From NCBI GenBank assembly GCA_026770585.1, contig MU647216.1:118849-129003 (forward strand): DNA of 10,155 nt, given 5' to 3'. The notes under the pieces are model-generated. The model did not search any database. It worked only from the letters and a program-made list of their open reading frames with translations, and was not told the origin of the DNA. This document shows positions 5,762 to 10,155 of the stretch, piece after piece. The position numbers and the translations under genes were made by a program. This stretch comes from Baffinella frigidus (taxonomy: Eukaryota > Cryptophyceae > Cryptomonadales > Baffinellaceae). How positions within the stretch are numbered: the stretch's first letter is position 1; each line of letters starts with the position of its first letter.

Positions 5762-6534
5762 CCGTGCACAGGGGAAACTACAGACCAATCACTAACATAA
5801 TCACCTCACGCTGCCACTCGTGGCAGAACAACAACCAGACCATCGACGACGTCGCCCCAAGGAAAGGTTGAAATACCTTGTTTTTTGTTTGTTTGTTTTT
5901 GGTGCTTGAAAGGAGGCAAAGGGGACTCGGTTGGGCCCGAATGGGTTGGGCCGGGGAGCTCACCCGTAGATTACTCCTAACTCCTCAAGAGTGAGGTGGG
6001 ATGTGGCCTTCGATGTGAGTGTAAATAAAAGCACCAAAGCACCAAAAAATAAATTAGATAGCCTTTCAGGGTCCTTCCTTTCCCCAGGGTGTGGTTGGTG
6101 AATCGATGGAGAAGGTATCCACGCGCCTGCAATTTTCTTTAAATGGGCCTTTGGTCAGGTGTGGGGGCGGTCGGTTAGGCGACTTCCCGATCATCGCATA
6201 GCCGATCTTCTCAGAGTCGTGCCCGGACTATCCTTCGTTCGCGGTGCGGATCTCCGACTCCGGGCTGCCAAGTGGAGGTGCGAGAGACGAGCTAGCGAGG
6301 GGACTCGCGAGGGAGGTAGGGGGGGGTGGTATGGGGCCTTTCGCGGCAACCGCACCTCACAACCCTGTAAGATGCTGTCCTGATACCGCACGGTAGGGAC
6401 ATGAGTCGGCAGCTTACGAGGAGGATACCCAGGGTCGTCCTGTAGCATGATGAGCGCGGTCTCGGTGTCCTGCTGCCAGGAGCGACTGAGACCAAGCAGG
6501 GGACCTTGGGGGGGGTAGACACCACCGAAGAGTG
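5762..6534. other. Unassigned intergenic stretch
   Basis: No recognisable gene, element or RNA. Short ORFs on both strands lack family features. A T/G-rich run is near 5880-5900 and an AT-rich patch with GTGTAAATAAAAGC near 6020, which might be a polyadenylation context but has no gene attached. Confidence 0.5.
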
Positions 6535-6593
6535 AGCCTCGGTGGGACAGGTGATGAGCCTCAGTGGGAGGCTCATCACCTGTCCGATCGAGG
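6535..6593. repeat. Strong hairpin with a related half-copy elsewhere
   Basis: GGACAGGTGATGAGCCTC and GAGGCTCATCACCTGTCC are perfect 18-bp arms around AGTG, with outer GCCTCG/CGAGGC also pairing. A related right half, GAGGCTCGTCACCTGTCC, occurs near 8057. Confidence 0.8.
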
Positions 6594-7107
6594 CTGCACA
6601 GAAGGGCTTTTTCTCACATCGCAACGTGGGGGCCTAGGTGGTGGAGGGGGTTTTCTGCTCTCCTCGCGTGGTATGAGTGGCCTGCAAGGAGAGTGGTCCA
6701 CACATTTTTGCCCGGTCCGGGGCAACTGTGTATGGAATAGGCAGAGGCCCCCACGCAACGGGGTGCTCTGCGGGGAGCCATTGGGGAGTGACACGCTGTC
6801 CGGTTCGCCGGGCTTGTGCGGGGAGCTCCTTCGTGGTTTTTCCTTATGGGTAGTGGCAGTTTCTTGGGTAGGAAAAATCTGGTGAAGAACCCAGATGTTT
6901 TCCTAACCTCGCCTCAATTCTTGCACCGTGCATTCTCACTTTCGAATAAAGTCAATAAGTGTCAATAAATAAGGACTAAAGAACGCTTTTTCTGCAGATC
7001 TTTTCCAGGACACGGAAAGGCGTGTCGTTGGGCCATGTTGGGAGAAATCAAAATCTCAAGGACCTAAAGGATCCTTCCGGTTTCTGACGCTTGGATTCCC
7101 CTTAACG
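6594..7107. other. Unassigned intergenic stretch
   Basis: It contains a 117-codon plus-strand ORF (6532-6885), glycine- and tryptophan-containing, with no recognisable family. I regard it as chance. AATAAA-like words occur near 6945-6970. Confidence 0.5.
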
Positions 7108-7325
7108 TTGCTGACTTCCGTACATTGGAAGAAACCTCAACACATCCACCTTTCTGTCCCCTTTGATAGTATCTGAGGGTGGTGAGAGGTGGGCTCTGGG
7201 AGGCGACACGCGAGAGCAGAAAGATGCTCTAGAGAGTCACCTACCCAGAGTCATATATCACCGAGTATACAACAGTATACGAAGATAATTTTGCTGACTT
7301 CCTTACATTGGGGGAAACCTCTACA
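7108..7325. repeat. Pair of 36-bp direct repeats
   Basis: TTGCTGACTTCC, then TACATTGG and GAAACCTC, occurs at 7108-7143 and 7291-7325. The inverted 54-bp dispersed repeat lies between them. Confidence 0.75.
7233..7286 (-). repeat. 54-bp dispersed repeat, inverted copy of 2676-2728
   Basis: Reverse complement of 2676-2728 apart from one inserted base (CAACAGTATAC here, CAACGTATAC there). No terminal repeats of its own are evident. Confidence 0.85.
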
Positions 7326-7494
7326 TTTTCTTGGTTTGACATCTGAGGTATCCGTGGTCGGAGCTCCTATGAGTTGAACGATGGGATACCATTATGGGCC
7401 TTCAGCCGACTTGCTTTATCCTGAGTGTGTGTGCGAGGCCTGTGCCTCTGTGGCCTACATGTAACTCAAACGCCCGATGAGGATACCCTTTTAG

Positions 7495-7690
7495 CCGGTT
7501 CTGCCGCGATCCTCTGTGCAGGGGGGCTTGATGTGATCCGAAAGGAAGCATGGCCTTTCTACAGAACCAGTTCCGGTGTCCGCCTATGTTGGGAGCTCGA
7601 AGAACCTAAAGGACCTTTCTACAGAACCAGTTCTGGTGTCCGCCTATGTTGGGAGCTCGAAGAACCTAAAGGACCTAAGGGATCCTAAAG
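7495..7690 (+). repeat. Dispersed repeat copy 2 with an internal 60-bp tandem duplication
   Basis: It matches the nested insert at 2086-2228. Bases 7554-7613 are duplicated at 7614-7673 with one mismatch (TTCCGG to TTCTGG). The ORF crossing it is a by-product of the duplication. Inverted relatives are at 8187-8235 and 8469-8550. Confidence 0.85.
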
Positions 7691-7736
7691 TCCATGAAAG
7701 GACCTATGAGCTTAACGATGGGATACCAATACTCTT

Positions 7737-7857
7737 CCTGTGGTACCTCGCTCATAACAAAGCGTCTTCTCCTAGGACCCTACAGTAGGCCTATGCCTGG
7801 GGCCCTACGGTGGTCCTAGGGGGGGGGGCAGTTTCTTATGAGCGAGGCACCCCTGTA
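7737..7857. mobile_element. TA-flanked MITE-like element, GGTACCTCGCTCATAA family, copy 1
   Basis: The ends TGTGGTACCTCGCTCATAA and TTATGAGCGAGGCACCCCTG are inverted. The core CTCCTAGGACCCTACAGTAG and GGTCCTAGGGGGGG is also self-complementary. The left terminus is degraded. Confidence 0.8.
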
Positions 7858-8186
7858 GGGCCGTGAGCCACAGGTGGATCCGTAGAAATCAGCGCGAACT
7901 CCTCCTTCAGGGTCGCGGGGGGGGCAAGGGTGGATACAGGGGTATCTGGGCTATGAAACCAGAACTTAAGAACACAGACCGGATTTGGCACCCCTGTAAG
8001 GGACGATAGAGAACAGAGTGTCGCACACAGGTGCCCGCTCGGAGGCCTAGAGGTTGAGGCTCGTCACCTGTCCGACCGAGGCTCACATAGGTGAATACAA
8101 CTTGGCGTCCTCATTGCGTCCTTAGGTGCCCTTAGAGCCTAGATACCCACTTACAGGTGAAGTGCAGAACGCTCTCCTTTACATGT
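7858..8186. other. Mostly unassigned; possible decayed element
   Basis: TACAGGGGTATC (7935) and GGCACCCCTGTA (7987-7998) are inverted and resemble the termini of the GGTACCTCGCTC family, so 7935-7998 may be a decayed short member. Nothing else is recognised. Confidence 0.4.
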
Positions 8187-8235
8187 AGGTCCTTCCTGTT
8201 CTTCGAGCTCCCAACATAGGCGGACTCTGGAACGT
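8187..8235 (-). repeat. Dispersed repeat fragment, inverted
   Basis: On the minus strand it reads GTCCGCCTATGTTGGGAGCT followed by CGAAGAACAGGAAGGACC, matching 7578-7616 with small changes. Confidence 0.75.
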
Positions 8236-8253
8236 GTCGCCCTCTCCGTCTTC

Positions 8254-8371
8254 ATGGATACCTCGCTTAGAAGACCCCCCCCCCCCCCCTAGGACCCTAC
8301 AGTAGGGCCATGCCTAGGGCCCTATGGGGGTCCTAGGGGGGGGGCAGTTTCTTATGAGCGAGGTATCTCTA
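8254..8371. mobile_element. TA-flanked MITE-like element, GGTACCTCGCTCATAA family, copy 2
   Basis: Left end GGATACCTCGCTTAGAAG, right end TTCTTATGAGCGAGGTATC. The interior has a long C run opposite a G run and CTAGGACCCTACAGTAGG as in copy 1. Confidence 0.8.
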
Positions 8372-8375
8372 TCCC

Positions 8376-8467
8376 GTAAGTGGCGAGTAGGCTCCCACGC
8401 CCTACGGCAGGGCCCTATGACCTGCCTTAGGCGTGTAAGGGTGAAAAATTGCCCGTCCGCCACTTAC
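8376..8467. repeat. Short inverted-repeat element
   Basis: The ends GTAAGTGGCG and CGCCACTTAC are perfect. Inner CACGCCCTACGGCAGG and CCTGCCTTAGGCGTG are also complementary with mismatches. It may be a small MITE; no duplicated target is seen. Confidence 0.65.
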
Positions 8468-8468
8468 A

Positions 8469-8550
8469 GGATCCTTTAGGTCCTTTAGGTTCTTCGAGCT
8501 CCCAACTTAGGCGGACACCGGAACTTATCCTGCAGAAAGGCCATGCTTCC
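8469..8550 (-). repeat. Dispersed repeat copy, inverted
   Basis: On the minus strand it starts GGAAGCATGGCCTTTCTGCA and ends AACCTAAAGGACCTAAAGG, matching 7546-7680 without the 60-bp duplication. This supports the single-unit form as ancestral. Confidence 0.85.
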
Positions 8551-8570
8551 TGATAAACCAACAACCCTCT

Positions 8571-8743
8571 CCACCAGCCCTGGGAGGTGGCTCAAATTGT
8601 GGTCTGGAGTTGGAGCCATTTTACCTTGTAGACACCCCAGATCTGGGGTGTCTACAACTGAAAAAGTCGCAATCTTGGTTCAAAATCAACTTTTGGCATT
8701 TTTGTTCCAGGCCACAATTTGAGCCACCTCCGAGGGCTAGTGG
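8571..8743. mobile_element. MITE-like hairpin, GTGGCTCAAA family, copy 2
   Basis: The arms run from CCACCAGCCCTGGGAGG into GTGGCTCAAATTGTGGTCTG and match their complement ending at 8743 with few mismatches. The internal hairpin at 8626-8657 is a perfect 32-bp palindrome centred on CCAGATCTGG. That tip is unlike the CGGGGTCGG tip of copy 1 at 3630-3739. The left neck ACCTTG (8623-8628) is retained. An AT-rich insert follows the tip. Confidence 0.85.
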
Positions 8744-8821
8744 ATGGCATGGGGTCTGACGGTGGAGGTGGTGGCAGGACGAGAACTTTCATAGGGAAAC
8801 TCCCGGAAAGTTGGGTAGCTT

Positions 8822-8930
8822 CCCTACGGAATTAGGTAGGACCTAGCTACCGTAGGCCGTAGGGCTCCTAGGACCTCCTTTCCTACGAGCCCTCGGCCTA
8901 CTGTAGGAGGTCCTAGGCAATGCCGTAGGC
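8822..8930. mobile_element. MITE-like palindromic element, GCCTACGG family, copy 2
   Basis: CCTACGGAATT pairs with AATGCCGTAGG. The interior has CCGTAGGCCGTAGGGCTCCT and GGCCTACTGTAGGAGGTCCT, as in 774-870. Confidence 0.8.
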
Positions 8931-9089
8931 GAAAGTGGATCATCTGCGCTCGAGCGTGACGGACTTGCGCTCTCCTCCCAGAGACGCGAGCGTGAGCGTC
9001 ACCCCCGACCCTGCCGCACCTCAACTGGTCAAATTACCATACTGGTCAATATTCCAAACCACCCCCAGGAAGCCAGTCACCTCACAGCA

Positions 9090-9126
9090 TGAAGCCTTAC
9101 ACCACGGTCACGGGTGTAAGGCTTCA
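9090..9126. repeat. Perfect 14-bp hairpin
   Basis: TGAAGCCTTACACC and GGTGTAAGGCTTCA surround a nine-base loop. ACCACGGTCACG is also directly repeated at 9101 and 9128, so the stem-loop and the direct repeat interlock. Confidence 0.75.
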
Positions 9127-9176
9127 CACCACGGTCACGCACCCTGCCGCACCCCCTCGCTGGCAGCTTGCAACAG

Positions 9177-9177
<1 letters not shown>

Positions 9178-9216
<39 letters not shown>

Positions 9217-9478
9217 CTCACACTCTATCTATCTCTCTTGCTCTCTCGCTCTCTCTCGCGCGCTCTCGCTCTCTCTGTCTCTCTCTCGCGCGCGAGCCCT
9301 CGCTCTATTTCTCTCTCTCGCGCGCGCGCGCGCTTTCGCTCTCTCTCGCTCTCGCTCTCTCTCGCGCGCTCTCGCGCGCTCTCTCTCTCTCTCTCTCGCA
9401 CGCGCGCTCTCGCGCTCTCTCTCTCTCTCTCTCTCTCCCTCCCTCTCTCTCTCTCGCGCGCGCTCTCTCTCTCTCTCC
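9178..9478. repeat. Long CT microsatellite with interspersed CGCG
   Basis: About 300 bp of CTCTCT broken by TCGC and CGCGCG segments. Translated frames give only Ser/Leu/Arg/Ala runs and are not genes. Confidence 0.95.
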
Positions 9479-9518
9479 AGTGACTTCCCTCACAGCGTCA
9501 CGTCACAGAACAGTCACT

Positions 9519-9639
9519 TACAGGGGTACCTGGCTCATAAAAAAACGCCCACCCCCTAGGACCTCCATAGGGCCCTAGGCATAGGGCTACGGAAGGGTCC
9601 TAGGAGGAGGCGTTATCTTATGAGCGAGGTACCCCTGTA
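9519..9639. mobile_element. TA-flanked MITE-like element, GGTACCTCGCTCATAA family, copy 3
   Basis: The ends CAGGGGTACC and GGTACCCCTG are perfect and flanked by TA on both sides. TGGCTCATAA and TTATGAGCGA continue the stem. TA flanks fit Tc1/mariner-type non-autonomous elements. Confidence 0.85.
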
Positions 9640-9747
9640 CCCGGCCGCACCACCCATCCACGCCAAGCGCGTGAAACGGTGCGTTTTTGGTCCAAAATGA
9701 GGTACGGGCGAATTAGGGCGAGTTTTCAAAATGAATTAGATTCGATC

Positions 9748-9869
9748 TACAGGGATACCTCGCTCATAAGAAAACGCCTCCTCCTAGGAGCCGACAGTAG
9801 GCCTATGCGTAGGGCCCTAGGGTGGTCCTAGGGGGGGGGGGCGTTTCTTGTGAGCGAGGTACCTCTGTA
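9748..9869. mobile_element. TA-flanked MITE-like element, GGTACCTCGCTCATAA family, copy 4
   Basis: TA-CAGGGATACCTCGCTCATAA at the left, TTGTGAGCGAGGTACCTCTG-TA at the right. The interior has CTCCTCCTAGGAGC and GGTCCTAGGGGG. It is the best-preserved member together with copy 3. Confidence 0.85.
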
Positions 9870-9871
9870 TC

Positions 9872-10002
9872 TCGGAACGTACCAGAATCTGTCCTGATAA
9901 AAAGGCATACGATAGCATCGTTTGATGCCCAAAATAGCATATACACCCTTACCTTCCGCGTCGGGAGCCTAAGATAGCGGGACAGATTCTGTCTTGTTCC
10001 GA
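9872..10002. mobile_element. 131-bp inverted-repeat element
   Basis: The ends TCGGAACGTACCAGAATCTG and, on the other strand, TCGGAACAAGACAGAATCTG match at most positions. The interior has GCATACGATAGCATCG. No relative is seen elsewhere in the window. Confidence 0.75.
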
Positions 10003-10065
10003 AATTAAATTAGATTCGATCTATATGACGTCACGTCGCAGTCAGTCCCGGAGGGAGTCCTGTGT

Positions 10066-10068
<3 letters not shown>

Positions 10069-10155
<87 letters not shown>
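10069..10155. repeat. (GA)n microsatellite, running off the end
   Basis: Near-perfect GA repeat with one GCGA interruption, continuing to the last base. The purine strand here is opposite in orientation to the CT tract at 9178-9478. Confidence 0.95.

Larger units (their letters stand above)
9734..10023. repeat. 16-bp direct repeats bracketing two elements
   Basis: AATTAGATTCGATCTA occurs at 9734-9749 and again at 10008-10023. Between them lie the TA-flanked element 9748-9869 and the palindromic element 9872-10002 back to back. Confidence 0.75.

Noticed and set aside
6532-6885. 117-codon ORF
   Set aside because: It starts in a hairpin, has no recognisable motif, and antisense frames are similarly open.
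7425-7788. ORFs encoding a duplicated FYRTSSGVRLCWELEE block
   Set aside because: By-product of the 60-bp tandem duplication in a non-coding repeat that is found elsewhere without an open frame.
8935-9578. Long Ser/Leu/Arg-rich ORFs in three plus-strand frames
   Set aside because: Translation of the CT/CG microsatellite; all frames are open and low complexity.

Overview
The window looks like nuclear DNA of a eukaryote, probably a repeat-rich unicellular alga or a plant-lineage protist. Three things point that way: an intron-split arginine methyltransferase gene fragment with GT-AG junctions, heptamer arrays one base away from the plant-type telomere repeat CCCTAAA, and a very high density of short inverted-repeat (MITE-like) elements with no transposase gene. 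Nothing bacterial was seen: no operons, no long ORF with a family match, no tRNA or rRNA. The lineage call is inference. The window starts inside a (CCAA)n array and ends inside a (GA)n array, as short-read contigs often do.

Layout. 1-736: microsatellite, a CCCTCAA-type heptamer array and unassigned sequence. 737-2735: a dense repeat complex with palindromic elements (774-870, 979-1149, 1317-1496, 1833-1971, 2449-2607) and a tandem duplication of about 180 bp. The first copy of that duplication (1784-2253) has been enlarged by two insertions that are absent from the second copy (2254-2433). 2838-3845: seven inverted-repeat structures in close succession. 3905-4433, minus strand: two phase-0 exons of a PRMT7-like protein arginine methyltransferase. 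The hairpin cluster lies directly downstream of its last visible splice donor, and the following exons are not found. 4875-5145: adjacent 17-bp and 19-bp minisatellites. 5699-5761: (CCCCAAA)8 ending in one CCCTAAA. 5762-7107: mostly unassigned. 7108-8930: dispersed repeats and more MITE-like elements. 8931-10155: a 300-bp CT/CG tract, two TA-flanked elements, another palindromic element and the terminal GA tract.

The only protein-coding gene I can support is the PRMT7-like fragment. The most interesting signal is the construction of the palindromic elements. Elements with the same terminal arms carry different perfect hairpin tips. Elements with unrelated arms share a tip. Where tips differ, the changes keep base pairing. 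Several insertions can be dated relative to their hosts by an empty paralogous site or by flanking direct repeats.
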